Notes: generated from the letters alone by a model not told the origin. A stretch of 64,000 nucleotides of DNA from Nymphaea colorata (GCF_008831285.2 NC_045139.1:14986354-15050353), one strand, 5' to 3'. Shown: positions 9,571-22,700, counted from the first letter of the stretch. Program-made: numbers and translations.

Positions 9571-12500
9571 AACTCCCCCTCAAGTTGGTAGGCAGACATC
9601 AGCCTGCCCCAACTTGTCCACAATCGTCGTATGTCTTTCTTTCCCCAAACTTTTTGTGAAGATGTAGGCGAGTTGGTATTCGCTTCTAACATGAGAAGTT
9701 GTAATGGTGCCATCTTGAATTTTTTCTCGAACAAAATGAGAGTCGACTTCGATATGTTTGGTTCGTTCATGGAATACAGGGTTCGCGCCAATATGAATTG
9801 CAGCCATGTTGTCGCACTAAGTTCCATTGGAGTGTGAATTTTGACCTTCATATCCTTAAGGAGGGACTTAAGCCAAATCAATTCACATGTACATATGACC
9901 ATGGCTTGGTATTTAGCCTCTGCGCTGGATCGGGCTTGGCTTGCTTTTTACTTCGCCAAGTGATCAAATTTCTTCTAAGAAATGTACAGAAACCTGATGT
10001 TGATTGTCTGTCATTTGGGTCTCCAGCCCAATCCGCATCACAATAGCCAATAAGATGAGGAGATTGATCGCGTCTCATTAGAATTCCCTTTCTTGGTGTC
10101 CCCTTTAGGTACCTTAAAATCCGGTGAGCAGCTTCAACATGATGAGATCTCGACTGGTGCATGAATTGGCTAATTACACTAACAACATACATAATGTCAG
10201 GCTGTGTAACTGCCAAATATATAAGCTTTCCAACTAGTTTTTGGAAACTTTCTTTGTTTTTGACAATATCACCATCTTCTTTCCTTAGTTTGCAATTCAT
10301 CTCAAGGGACGTGCTTGCAGGTTTGACACCTAGATATCCAGTATCTTTCAAGAGATCAATAGTGTATTTGTGTTGACATATAAAAACTCCTTTGTTTGAG
10401 TGAGCCACTTCTATTCCAAGGAAGTACCACATTAATCCAAGATCTTTGATTTCAAACTCGCTATTTAAATATTTTTTTATAGGCTGCATGATCTCAGAAT
10501 CGTCTCCAATAAAAATGATATCATCTACGTACACAAGCAAAATGGTTACCTTGGTTTTTCTGGTCAATGTGAACATAGTGTAATCAGCAAAACTTTGCTT
10601 AAATCCATACTTGATGAGTGCAATCTTTAGACGAGCGAACCAGGCACGAGGTGATTGCTTTAATATGTAAAGAGCTTTTCTTAGTTTGCAAACATGTTCA
10701 AATCGACAGTTAATTCCTTGCGGCACTTCCATGTAGACTTCTTCTTCCAATTCGCCATGGAGAAATACATTCTTTACATCAAGTTGGAGGAGGTTTCACC
10801 TTTTTGTAGATGCAACTGCAAGAAGTGCTCTCACCGTGTTCATTTTTGCTACTGGGGCAAAGGTTTCATTGTAATCGATTCATTTTGTTTGAGTGAAGCC
10901 CTTTGCAACGAGGTGAGCCTTATATTGCTCCACTTCTCCATTGCTCTTGAACTTTATTTTATAGATCCATTTACAACCTACCAATTTCTTTCCATCTGGT
11001 AGAAGAACAAGATCCCAAGTATGATTCTTTTCAAGTGCCTTGATTTCTTCTTCCATAGCTGCCCTCCACTGTAAGTCTGCACTAGCTTCATTAAAGTTTC
11101 GTGGCTCTTGATGCCCATAAGTAGCAAAGATGTATAACTTGTAATTATGAGAGAGAGCTTCAAACGAGAGATAGTTTTCTGTTGAATGAAGACTTCCAGC
11201 GGATAAGTAAGTATATTAATTACTTAACTTGGATGGAGGTCGAGTTACTCTAGAGGAACGTCTTAGGCTTGGTTGAGGTTCGACGTTGGTGGTTAATTCG
11301 CCCTCCTCCAAAATAGTACTTTCAAGGCTGTTGTTGTCACTGGGAAAGTGGACAGTCCCTGGTTGGCATGTAGGTGTTTGTCTCGCGAAGATGTCTGTCT
11401 GCCAATGGACGTGAAATGTCATCAGCACTATTTTGAGCAGAGTTTCTGTTATTTACCTCCCCCTGCATGCAACTGTCAAAGAAATGTTCATTTTCATTGA
11501 ACTTTACATCCCGAAAAACAATCATGCGTTTAGAGAGATGGTCAAAACAGCGATACCCTCTCTTCTTGCTTGAGTATCCCAAGAAGATACACTTGATGGT
11601 ACATCGCTGAAATTTATTTCTAAATCTTTCTTGCACAAAACATTTGCACCCAAATATCCTGAGGTGTTTGAGTGAGAGTGACTTCTTGAGAAGAAGTTCA
11701 AAAGGAATTTTTTCGTCTATGATAGAGTTTGAAACTTGATTGGATATATAACATGCTGTCACAATGGTGTCGCTCCAAAACATCGGGAGTACGTTCATGT
11801 GCATCATAAGAGCCCGAGCAAAATTTAGAAGTTGCCGGTTTTTACTTTCTGCAGTGCCGTTTTGCTGAGGCGTCCCAACGCATGTATATTGGGGTTGTAT
11901 CCCATGCTTCCTCATAAAGTTTTTCAATGCATCATTAACATATTCACAACCATTGTCAGAACCAAGTATTTTAATCTTAGCACCATATTGAGTAAGAATG
12001 AAAGCATAGAATTCCTAAAATTTTTTTAGCACTTTACTTTTATTTTTGAAAAAATAAATCCAAGTTACACGAGTCAAATTAAAACCAGCATGAGAATCCT
12101 CTGGAGCAGGTCCCCAAACATCTGAGTGGATAAGATCAAAAACTTTTCCAGACCTTTCATGAGTTGGCTGAAAAGGATGGCGTGTAAATTTTGCGAATTC
12201 ACATGCATCACACGCTTTATTATCAATAGTGAGGGATGGAATGAGGCGACCGAGGTTCCGATCACATATGTGTCCTAATTGAGCATGCCAAATTTGATAG
12301 TCCATCCTTTGAGTCGATTTTGTGATAAAACTCAAACTATTGGTGTCTACAATGTAGAGGTCACCATGGCGTCGGCCCTTACCAATCACTTCCTTCGTGC
12401 TCGGGTCCTGAAACATTACATCATTCTTTGAAAAAATAACAAGACAATCATAATCTTGAGCGATTTTGCTAACAAACATAAGGTTGACAACAAGCTTAGG

Positions 12501-13942
12501 AACAAGTAAAACAAAACTAATATGTTTCTCAAAAAATGGTGTTTTTCAAATGCCAGCAACTTCTATAGGTGACTCATCAGTAGAAAAAACAGAACGATGA
12601 AGATATTTATTTAGATAAAAAGGTCTTGTAGGATCATTAGTCATGTGATCAATAGCACCAAAATCAACTATCCAAGATTTATTTTTAGTGGCAGTCATTA
12701 AGGCATAGGGCTTACCTTCAGAGACGTCACCCACTGGTTGAGAAGATACTAGATTTGATTTTGAGAATTTCTGAAAGAATTTTTCAGGTTCTCTTTGGTG
12801 ACAAAGTTTGCAAGGTTGACATCTTTGTCTGAGATTGAAGGAGATCCCTTTTCCTTCCCTGGTCATACCACAAGTTCCGAGTAGTGGTCACACGTGTGAT
12901 CCAATTTCCTGCAGTGAGTACACTTAAGTTTGCTACGATTTTTCTGCGTGTTCGAGTGGTACCTTCGTATGCCTTGATTAGTGCCCGATTGTGAGAGGCA
13001 TGCAATTTTTTCTTGGCTGTCTCCTATGGCATCTGTTTTAGGAGGGATGCTCATGACTCTTCGCCTCGACATGTCTCTTTGAATAATTTGACAAACAACA
13101 TTGAATTTTGGCAATGGTATAATGTTGAAGATTTGAATCCTTAAGGATGCATAGTCCTCACTCAATCCAACAAGGACCTTGAAGATTTGATCTTCTTCAA
13201 ATCACTGTTTATAAATGACTGGATCAGAGGTTGCTGGTCGATATTGGAGGAGCTCATCATACAGGCTCCTGAGTCTTCCAATGTACTGTTGCACGTCTTG
13301 GTCATAGAGGGTGAGATTTGCAATTTTGCATTTGTATTTGGTATACTTGAGCAAGATTATTTTGCTCACTATAAAGTTCATTCAGAGCCTCCCATATTCC
13401 GTGCACGGTAACTTAATATGTGAAAAGATTTGCTATGGATGGTTCCATAGAGTTGAGCAGCCACGCCATAACCATGTCATTCTCTGATTCCCATTCATCA
13501 TAATTGAGATCAGTAGTGGCTGGAACGTTGATTTTCCCGTTAATGTATCCCGCTTTTGGTCTTCCACTAAGAAACAAGCGAGGAACCTACGCCCAACTCA
13601 AATAGTTAGCACCATTGAGTGGGGTGGAGGTAATTTTCAGGGTGTTATGCTCAGTGGACTTGGCTCCCTCGGATGCTTCGTCTCTAGCAGCGTCGGCCAT
13701 GATATTGGTGTTGTGGATTTCCAACTGAAGGTAGTTTGGTCGCAGGTGAGTTTCTCACTCGCAGGAAACTTCAGAAAGCTGAATCCACCGCCACCTTGCT
13801 TGACCTCTGAATCGTCTCCTGTAGAAAACGCGACCAAGAGAAAGTCACGCCTGGAATGCCATGTCTAGCGAGTTGCAACTGCGGCACTTGTGAAATGCCG
13901 ACGTTTCAGAGACATCTGAAAGTGCCCATCACTCTGATACCA

Positions 13943-14484
13943 TGTTAAATTTCATGGAAGAATAAGAGGAGGATATGAATAACTCAAACTTAACGTGGTT
14001 CAGTGTTAATAGCCTACGTCCCTGAAAACAGAGGAAGCTCTGTTTTTGTTTTTAGGGTGCGTTTGATGCACCGGGTGAATGCCGATTTTTCGAAAAAATT
14101 TGTACGAGCAGGTGAAATTTCACCCGCCCGATGAAAATTGCATCAAACGGGGTGAAATTCACCCCGTTTAATGCATAACTAGAGCGGGTGGAATTCCACC
14201 TCGTTTATTTTTCTATCTTGACATCGTAGGAATGATGTCCTTATAAAGGATTACAGCCCCTTCTTCCCTTACAGATCCCAACAGTTTAAGATCCCTGGAA
14301 ATAAGGGAATTACAGAAAAAAGGCAACAGAAATAAAAGGGAAAGAAGAGATTAGATTGACGAGATTCTCGTTCTGCTGTCCTCAAACCAAAGTTAAGTGG
14401 TGAGGATTTCTTTCCAAGGAAACTGCTGAGAATTTCTTTCCAAGGAAGAGACGGTGACAGAGCTTCCTTCCAAATGCGCTAACA
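13943..14484 (-). repeat. 5' LTR of the Copia fossil, with nested MITE
   Basis: Matches the LTR at 9196-9570 along both flanks, but holds about 150-160 extra bases at about 14054-14210. Confidence 0.92.
14054..14205. mobile_element. small palindrome-rich MITE nested in the LTR
   Basis: This insertion is absent from the partner LTR. It begins near AGGGTGCGTTTGATGCA, a typical plant DNA-transposon end. It holds three palindromes: GGTGAAATTTCACC (14111-14124), a 17-base GGGGTGAA-A-TTCACCCC (14149-14165) and GGTGGAATTCCACC (14187-14200). GTTTGATGCA recurs inverted as TGCATCAAAC. No coding capacity. T-rich sequence on both sides makes the exact ends and target duplication uncertain. Confidence 0.65.
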
Positions 14485-14489
14485 GAAAC

Positions 14490-15094
14490 CCCTTTCAAGG
14501 AAAGGTAAGAGACCATATTTTGGGATCGATGAAAAGGTTGTCTGTAAACCGAATTTTCCTTCATATGAGAACTGAAAAGCATTCACTTATGGCCCTATAG
14601 GGAAATTGCTGAAGCTTTTCATGCTTATGAAACCAGAATTGCTCTGTTCATCCGCTCAAGTGATTATTAAATTCCATGATATTAATCTTGCAATGATCAC
14701 GAGAGCTTATCTATGCAACAGAATCATTCAACCAATGTAAGCAAAAGAATACTTTTTGTGTACACCATTTGCTATTTGCCACAAATATTTTCAGAGATCT
14801 TTTGATACCATACATGAAGTCACAAATATTATTACCCAAAAATTTTCCTTATTGAGTTGACAGAGTACCTGGTACAGCAGTAAACTGTCTTCCCTCTTTA
14901 AGTGGAATACGATGTGGAATACGATGGGTTCTTGCATTGGCACTTTCAATTCTTGGAAAAAGATGGAACATAGGAAGGATGAACTAGAATCATGTTGCGA
15001 CAGTTTTTATACATTAACAAGAATGATGAATGGTAGCGTAGCAAATGGTCTTAATAACATTTTACATTGCTAAAAGCAAGCCGATGCAGGTTTG
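14490..15094. other. 3' flank of ankyrin-PGG gene A
   Basis: No gene. From about 14722 onward the sequence matches the 3' flank of gene C (from about 25993), marking the left edge of the duplicated block. The probable 3' UTR of gene A lies at its right side. Confidence 0.5.
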
Positions 15095-17290
15095 CTAATG
15101 TACACTATATCCTTCCACCTCCGAGCTTAAGACATCGGAGTTAAATGATTCATCACTTGAATTGGCATGTGCCTCTTCGTCGGAGATACGCCGGCAATGG
15201 CTTGCCTTCCGGCTGCTGTGGCGCTTCTTCCTTTTCCCTTTCTTGAGTTCCTCCTTCCGTATCCAGTGCCTAACCAGCAACACAAACAGCCCCACAAATA
15301 CAGGCCCAATTGTGCCCCATCCTATGGAGTAAAGAGCCACCAACATCCCCTTGCTGCTGTGTCCGCGTGGCAAGATCACACACGTGGCTGCCATGTAAGC
15401 CATCACCATGAAGGTGACGGATGCCCACGTCACCCTCTGGGTCACTGAGAGGAGCTTCGTCAGCACGCGCCGCTGGAAGGGCACAATGCTGATGAGGATG
15501 ATGACAGTGCTGAGTGATGAGAAAAGGGCCAAGTCATTGCAGACCATGAATATCTTGAAGCCTTTTGTGTTACCCATGATGGCCTTTCCGGCAAAGTCGC
15601 CTTGGTCGTATACCCCGCCGGGAGGGCTGATCACGGCCGCAAAACTCACGGTGGCGATGAGGACCGCCACCACTGTTATTGTATTGCGTGAGTTTCTTAG
15701 GCCTTCACTGTGGTTCTTTAGGTGACTCTTCCTCGACCTCGGCCGCTGCTGGTGCTGGGACCAGGAAGGCACCGGGGAAGCCGATCTGCCTCCAGGGCTG
15801 GAGATTCCCCGCTCCTTTGGGGTTGCTATATTCTGCAGGTCCAGCGGAGGACTGTGGCATGGACTTGGGATCCGCTCCCTCGCCATTTCTGTTCTCTGCA
15901 CGTTCGGCGTAAATGCCTGTTGAGTTTCCCTGGAATGTTTGGCACCGGCGTTTTCAAGTGCAGTTCGCATTTGACGTGCCTTATCAACTCTGTCTTCATC
16001 TCCCACCATGTCAAGAGCAGTAAGGCCATCCAGATTGACCATGTTGATATCAATCCGTGTCTTGCTAACTATGTACTTCACCATCTACGCCAACAGAGAA
16101 CCCAGAGTTAAAGGGGACTGCAAGCGAATCAAATACTAGCAAACACTAGAAAAGGACGCATTCCAAAAACTAGCAAGAAAACAGTGGTCAATCTTTTATC
16201 ACGTTTGCCTGTGACACTCTGTTTTGCAGGAGAATTTTGACTCCAATACTGCAGTTCAGAAAGTTTGGCAAACTGTGAAGACAGTTGGATTATTGCAGCC
16301 TCTAAGGACGAGGAGAGGAATTCCATTAGAACTTGGATAAGAACTGGGTGTTTGGCTGGCAGCTGGCCACCCCTCAGTCCAAACCAAGTGTGCATTCAAA
16401 TTGTCTCCCATTGCATTGTCAACAGGAAGTGTGCAGCCTATGGCATTAAGAGACATGGAGAAAATTTATTCAGCAGTGGCCTGCAAGAGTTTGCTGAAGA
16501 CAGTCTTACACCGGAAACTGGTTTACTACTGCACTTGTTAAGCTTTGTCGAGGTGGCGCGGGTGTCGGGGATTGTTCTAATATCCAACCAGAAGCGCTGG
16601 CACCGATGGCTGGGCGATTGCATTGCCGGAAGAGGTGTTCTGGCCAACGAATTCATTTCACTGTCTGCCATATCGTTCAAAACTCAGATCTCCTTGAGGA
16701 TCGTGCCCTGGAGATTGCGTCCTTTTTTAAAGCACCTTTCTCTCTGTTTTTCCTATTTTGGTTCAATTGGGCTCCCGGTATAGCATTTTGTTCAATTGTT
16801 TTGGCTGTAGAGATCTGTTAATTTATTAATCGGAGGACTGCCTCCAGCAGGATCGTTTCTTCTTCTGTGCCACTCTGTTTACAGCCCACATAAGTAAGCA
16901 ATGGAGTTCATCATGATCACCTAATAAGCAGGGTTGAAGTGATTGAAAATTTGAAATTCGATATACTTGTGTAATTTCTCACCAACGCCAGAAACGGAGG
17001 TCTGTAATTTTCAAAATACGTACAACATGACTTTTTTGTTAAAAGAAGCATGGCTTAAAGGCTGATTTAAAAGAAGTGATTGGTCATCATAAATTCGTTG
17101 CTGTATTTCGATTTGCTTGAAGCAATGACACAAAATCATCAGTTTGTTGGTAGTGTTTGCGAAACGATATTCATTTTCCTCGGTGCTTGTTTAATAGTAC
17201 CATTTCCACCATGGCCTTTTCTAGATGTATTTGACTTAACAGGAAAAAAAGGTCCATAATGTGTGTGTGTGAGAGAGAGAAAGAGAGGGG

Positions 17291-17323
<33 letters not shown>

Positions 17324-18757
17324 AATAGAGAGATTTACTTGAGGAAGTTTTGCAGCTACTGCAAGGTGTAAAATGGTGTTGCCTCCCCGGTCACGCAAGT
17401 TAAGAATCTCCGAGACATCCATGTTCTCCACCACATACTTCACCACGTCCAGGCGGTTGTTCTTCACGCCCAGATGGAGCACGCTATCGCCAGCGATGGT
17501 GAGCATGGCCATAGACTCCCGACTCACGGACAGGATCTCAGACAAGATATGCACCGATCCTTTGGTGGCCGCCATGTGCAGAGGAGTCCATCCCTCCTTA
17601 TCAGCTACAAGTGAGAGATCAGAATCGAACTTCACCAGCTCACTTGTTGCTCCTATGTGCCCTTTCCTCGAAGAAAGATGCAATGGGGACCTCCCCCTTT
17701 CGTCCAATCTCGACGCAAAATAAGGCCTCACTTTGAGGATATCTCGAACGATTTCTGCAGGGAAATTGAGGGATATTTACTCAAGGGTGTATCTTCCAGT
17801 TAATTTTGAGTTGAAGGTAATTGCTTTGCTTCAGCATGCAACCCCAGCTACATGAATACCATTGTAAGTTGTGCACTACAAAAAGAGTCATATCCACTAG
17901 TCACAGAAAATCATCAGCACGCAGTTCTACATCTTCTGGCTCCTAGACAAGTTAGGAGTGAAAAATGAATGGACCAATTAAGCGTAAACAAAACAGAAGC
18001 AAAATGCAAATACCTGATCAATTTATACTTTATTAGGCTGAGAACCATACTTGTCCCATACTAGCCCAACCGTGTGGGCACAGATGCCAGTAAATGTAAA
18101 TGACACGGGAAGCGACCCACAAAGTTGAAGCAGGGAAGATCATGTTTTGAAAATGTCATATTAGGATAGGTGGTGCCAATCAAAACGTAAGGGAATTGGG
18201 TCGAAACCGGAGAAGCGAACTAAAGAAAACAGAGGTGAGTTTCCTGGTAATCGTGCTTTAAGGTGTTACTGTTAATTAGCATATACTACATATTGCCAAC
18301 CATTACCTGTGTAGCCCCCAGATGCTGCAAGATGCAGGCAAGTAGAAGAACCCTCAAACTCCGAGATCTGCAGCACTGGCTCGCCCAGAAGCATTCTCAC
18401 CACGTCAAGATGTCCCCGACGACATGCCAGTAAGAGAGGGGTCTCGTTCTCACTGTTGAGCTTGCAAGCAGCCCAACGATCCTTGTCCAGCAGGAGGCGC
18501 AATATGCCTGCATTTCCGAGCCGGCACGCCTCATGTATTGGAGTTTCCATCTTCCAATTCTCTGCACCCACCATCGTTGGCCGGAGCATGAGGATCGCGG
18601 CCACCAAGTTGAGATGCCCAAATAGAGTAGCAAGGTGCAATGGCGTCTGCAGGGACTGGGTTGTCACTTGATCGAGTATGAGCTCATCTTCCCTGACTAA
18701 CTCATCCAATGCATCAACATTGCCTTTGATGCAGGTCTCGTAAAGCCTTCTATCCAT
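15095..18757 (-). CDS. ankyrin-repeat PGG-domain membrane protein, gene A (618 aa, 3 exons)
   Basis: Exons (minus strand): 18307-18757, 17339-17754, 15095-16084; sums to 1857 bases. Donors ACAG|GTAATG and TCAA|GTAAAT, acceptors TGCAG|AAATCG and GTAG|ATGGTG, with intron phases 1 and 0. About eight ankyrin repeats cover residues 1-320 (QTPLHLATLFGH, ETPLLLACRRGH, WTPLHMAATKGS and others). A Ser/Pro/Arg-rich linker (about 355-420) follows, then a PGG domain with PPGG at 443-446 and four predicted membrane helices, then a basic tail with KGKRKKRH. This is the BDA1/ACD6/ITN1-like class: membrane proteins with cytosolic ankyrin repeats, linked in Arabidopsis to immunity and salt response. The start MDRRLYET is shared with gene C. 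Its function here is inferred from the family only. Confidence 0.88.
16225..16880. mobile_element. 656-bp retroposon-like insertion in intron 2 of gene A
   Basis: Absent from the matching intron of gene C. Flanked by near-identical 16-base direct repeats CTGTGACACTCTGTTT (16209-16224) and CTGTGCCACTCTGTTT (16865-16880). Content is less AT-rich than the intron around it, with a 172-codon open frame on plus (16265-16783) and shorter ones on minus. I recognise no protein in any frame. The long target-like repeats suggest retroposition (SINE, LINE piece or processed copy of a host transcript), but there is no poly-A tail. Confidence 0.6.
17257..17334. repeat. GA-rich microsatellite beside the exon 2 donor of gene A
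   Basis: GT then GA/GGA repeats end four bases from the GTAAAT donor at 17338-17333; on the coding strand this is a CT-rich tract starting inside the intron. Gene B has a similar tract at 21777-21814; gene C has only a short remnant. Confidence 0.8.
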
Positions 18758-20470
18758 TCACTTCAGGTAAATGGAGTTCAATTAGCTATCAGAGATGATG
18801 AAGCACTGAGGAGATCAAAGGTAGTAGACGAAGCAGGCATCTGCTGTTCCGTGAATAAATACTTATCCACAGAATTGTTGAACTGTGGAAAATGTCAATG
18901 CAAGTCCTGAAATCTTGTTCTCTAGCGACAGGAGTCATCAGTCAAAGTCTTCCAGCGTAGCTGTGCAACTGCTAAGATACAAAGACTTCGTGGCCCTTAT
19001 GGCCCTGATCATAGATCTCCCTCTTTCTCATTCTTGGTAACAACTTCACCCAGTTTGATAATATATTTTCCATTTTATCGGCCTTCTCTTTTTTTTTTTC
19101 TCTCGGACACACATGCAGCACTGGATCAGTTGATAAGCTAGACCGATCATGCAAATTGTGAGGAGACGAGACTGAATTCAAACCTTCCGTCTATGAATCA
19201 TCTAGCAAAACAATCAAAGCTATACTTCTACCCTTCAAAAACCGAGTCCCAGGGCCGGTGCTTAACAATCCTTAATTTATTAAGAATTTCAGTTTATTGT
19301 CTTGCTCTGTCATTAGTCATTTTAAATTTTAAGTCTTTATTTTGAAAGGATTCCATGAATCGTGCCGAGACTTTCTCTATCAGAAGGAAGACGGGGCACC
19401 ATCAACTTGTGTTCTGACTATTTGCACCCTCCAGTCTTTGATTTCGAAGGCACTTTCTTTGACATCTAATAGTGCTACCCTCACCACTTTGAACACGTCA
19501 AGCAAGAGTCGGTTGACATTCAACGTTTTTTTTTTTTTTTTTATAACTAGGTGAACCAACATTCTCTTTGTTAGGTATACCCATCTTCAACTTTTTTTAC
19601 GAGTTTAACATATGGAAAATTTGATGTCCTTATATCTGATTTGGTTTTAGATTCCTGGATTTTATGCTTCAAAATCTGTCCCATCGAGGCCTATTGAAGG
19701 ACTCCTGAAGTATATAGTCGGGATAGAATCTTGCTACGCATGAGTTTTCTCTGCTGTTTTGAAATCTCAATTTCAGGAGATTGGTCTGCATTATTCATTC
19801 AGAGGCAGGCTTCTGCATTTTTTTTAAGGTTCCACATGGCGGCTTCAGCAGGGCAGGGAAAGCATATGGGGGGTCATCTATTTGTGTAGATCTCGCGAAG
19901 CAACCCATCATTGGGAATATTATAGAAGAAGATACACAAACATGCTTGGAAGTCAGAAACGAGGATAGATGAAACTCTCTTTTCCAAAAGAATCAGCCGT
20001 CGGACCCCACCCCTTTGGCCATTTCCACGCTTGAGACCATAGTCATAAACATCATCAAGAAATTTTAAATTATCATTTCTATATGATTAGTGCTCTCTCT
20101 CTAAATTTCAAATTATGATTTCCATATGATTAGCTCTCCCTCTCTCTCTCTCTCTCTCTCCCACGCACACACACTTCCTCGCATGCGAAAGATGAAATCA
20201 CAAATCACCTCTAAATTTCTATACATTCGATTTACAAAATTCCTTCACATGAGAGCATTTAAAGAATATACTGCTAAAACCCTTTTAACTCCTGAATTTC
20301 ACAGAGAAGCACATACATATGTATTTCTTACAAAAGTACGGAGGAACAAAAACGTGTCCTCGTAGGACAGTCATTCTGCAGACAGTATCTGTTGACAAGC
20401 AGATGAGGCCATGTGACTTGGCATATGTGCATGTAAACATAAATAATATCAGCAAGGCAGTGATCAAACT
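18758..20470. other. intergenic between genes A and B
   Basis: The first kilobase is the 5' flank of gene A, matching that of gene C. CT-rich simple sequence lies at 20134-20161. No gene recognised. The frames at 19342-19554 and 20126-20365 are short and without similarity. Confidence 0.5.
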
Positions 20471-22649
20471 TCACGAATCTTGGATGTGTACTGATTTACG
20501 CTGGGTGAGTCCAATCTCAGTTGGCCGATCTATCCTGGAACCGTCTTTGATTAAGAAAGATGCTCCTGAAGAACTTTCCAACGCAAATTCAGTCACATTG
20601 TTTTCCTCACTCTCAGGTCTCTGCTCCATTCTGATCATGCTAGCAGCCTGGGATATACCAGTTCCTTTATCTGCACTCTCAATTTTATCTCTTTGTCTCA
20701 AGTGCAAAAAGAACAGCAACTGTGCTGCTGGCGAAAATATGTAAATTGGAAGCATTAACCAGTTGATATATCCAGTGGATGATGGTGCGATAATAAATCT
20801 TGAGGATATGTAAGATAAACTTATGAATGAAACTGAAATATACAGAGACCAATAGATCTTTGGCAAATGCTTTAGAATGGACACCTGGCTGAGAGAAGCA
20901 ATGGCAGCCATGCCAATGACAGTGCTTACTGATGTCCACAGTGCTAGATCGTTGGTCAAGGTGAAAAGCTTGAAGAAACCAGTGTTAGCCAAGATTGCTG
21001 TACCAATAAATTCACCTTCTTTATAAACACCGCCAGGAGGCCTCATTGATGCACTGAAAGCAGCCATGGCAAGCAAAGCAGCAATAACCATTGCAGTCTC
21101 ACACACGTTACTAGAGCCCATGTCAGAATATTTGGTGGCAACTTCCTCATGACTGCAACTGGATTGGTTAGGTAACTCTGAAATGTTGTTGCTCTGTAAT
21201 GCAGCATTTCCTGGTTGCGAGCATTGAAAGCCCTTGCTCCTTTCTGCTCCAGCTTTTAGAAGTATCAAACGTATTGAAAGGGCTTCAGCATTACTAGCAT
21301 TCTCCGGTATCAAATCTAGTGCAGTACAGCCTTTACCATTGCGAGCATTCACATCAACTTTGGTATTTTCAATTATGTATTCTACCATCTGAAATCCACA
21401 AAAAGCATCAGCATATACTAGTGATTGAAATGGCAGATCCTTTTCACAGAAAAGAGCTCAACGAACTTTCTGGCAACCAATTACCAAGACGACTTGAAAA
21501 CTAGACAACCGTAACAACATAAGCAGGACTACAGGAGTTTATGTTGCATGGTCATGCGAATGAGCGAGTGTCAGTATCTGGTAATTACTACTTTATGCGT
21601 ACACTGGAGGGCTTGCGTTCTTTCATGGAAAAAAGGTAGAAGTACGGATTTCATCAATATTAAAACGTGATGCAGACATTAACATATGCACATTGAAAAG
21701 CCTGCATGTACATAATGTGCATGGTGCTCATGCTTCCATATCCATATTTGCATGTAAGTACACTCGGAATGAATTTAGAGAGAGAGACAGAGAGTGAGAG
21801 AGCGACAGAGGGAGACCTGAACATGTCTTCCAGCTGTGGCGAAGTGCAAAACAGAATTTCCATTAATATCCTGAAGGTTGATAGATTCCATAGTATCAAG
21901 TTTTTCCGTCAGATATTCAAAAGCCTTGAATTGCTTGTTCCTGATGCACAAATGCAGAACAGACTCCCTTTGATTTGTCAATAGGCCAGCTGCATCTAGT
22001 CTCAGTGATAGGATTTCCTCAAAGATACCAGTCAAACCTTTTATTGCTGCTAAGTGTAAGGGAGTTCTACCATTCAGATCCCGCTGAGAACAGAGGTCAG
22101 AATCAAACTGCAACAGCTTCCTTGCTACACCAAGATGACCTTTCCAGCATGCATGATGCAAAGGTGAAAACCCATGCTTATCTATTTTCGACACAAAATC
22201 TGGCCGCACATTAAGTAATTCCTGCACAATTTCTGTACGATTTCATAAATGAATTACATTGAAACAATGGAAAGATGTGCTTAACATATTTCAGAAATTT
22301 TACAAGACTCTTTTTATCAATAAGAAATACTGGTACAGGCTAGTAGCTGATAGCCAACCACAGTTTTTGGGTCTGAATACCTCACCCATGTACATGGGAA
22401 AGGCTATTAGTCCCTTACAGCATTGATAAGATTTCCATTAGGTTTTCCTGAAGATTATCTGATGCTACTGGTGTACAAATTGGCTTGACCTTTTTAAGTC
22501 TATATAAGATTTCTCCCTTGCGACTTTCATCAGTATCTTCATTTCACAGATATATAGTATGCAAGGCTATGTCACATGGGTGTAGGGTGGGGGTGCTGGT
22601 GCGGGATGTGGCAAGTTCCCAAAAAAATTGGGTACAATGTGGCGAGGGC

Positions 22650-22700
<51 letters not shown>

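Larger units (their letters stand above)
9191..14489 (-). mobile_element. Copia-type LTR retrotransposon fossil, full-length layout, broken
   Basis: A Ty1/Copia element lying on the minus strand. It has a 5-bp target duplication GAAAC (9191-9195 and 14485-14489). LTRs start TGTTA and end TAACA: the 3' LTR is at 9196-9570 (375 bp), the 5' LTR at 13943-14484 (542 bp, enlarged by a nested insertion). Next to the 5' LTR is a primer-binding site TGGTATCAGAGT, matching initiator tRNA-Met; next to the 3' LTR is a GAGGGGGAGT polypurine tract. In element order: gag at about 13.7-12.9 kb, protease about 12.9-12.5, integrase about 12.5-11.2, reverse transcriptase about 11.2-9.9, RNase H about 9.9-9.6 kb. 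The internal order integrase before reverse transcriptase defines Copia. The coding part has roughly half a dozen or more breaks. By eye the LTRs differ at about one base in ten outside the nested insert, so the insertion is old, likely some millions of years. Confidence 0.93.
14722..19743. repeat. duplicated block, copy with gene A
   Basis: Direct-orientation segment matching 25993-30372 through 3' flank, exons, introns and about 1 kb of 5' flank. The left edge is near ATTCAACCAATGTAAGCAAA and the right edge is near GAATCTTGCTA. This copy is longer, mostly because of a 656-bp insertion in intron 2 and a GA-rich tract. Confidence 0.8.
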
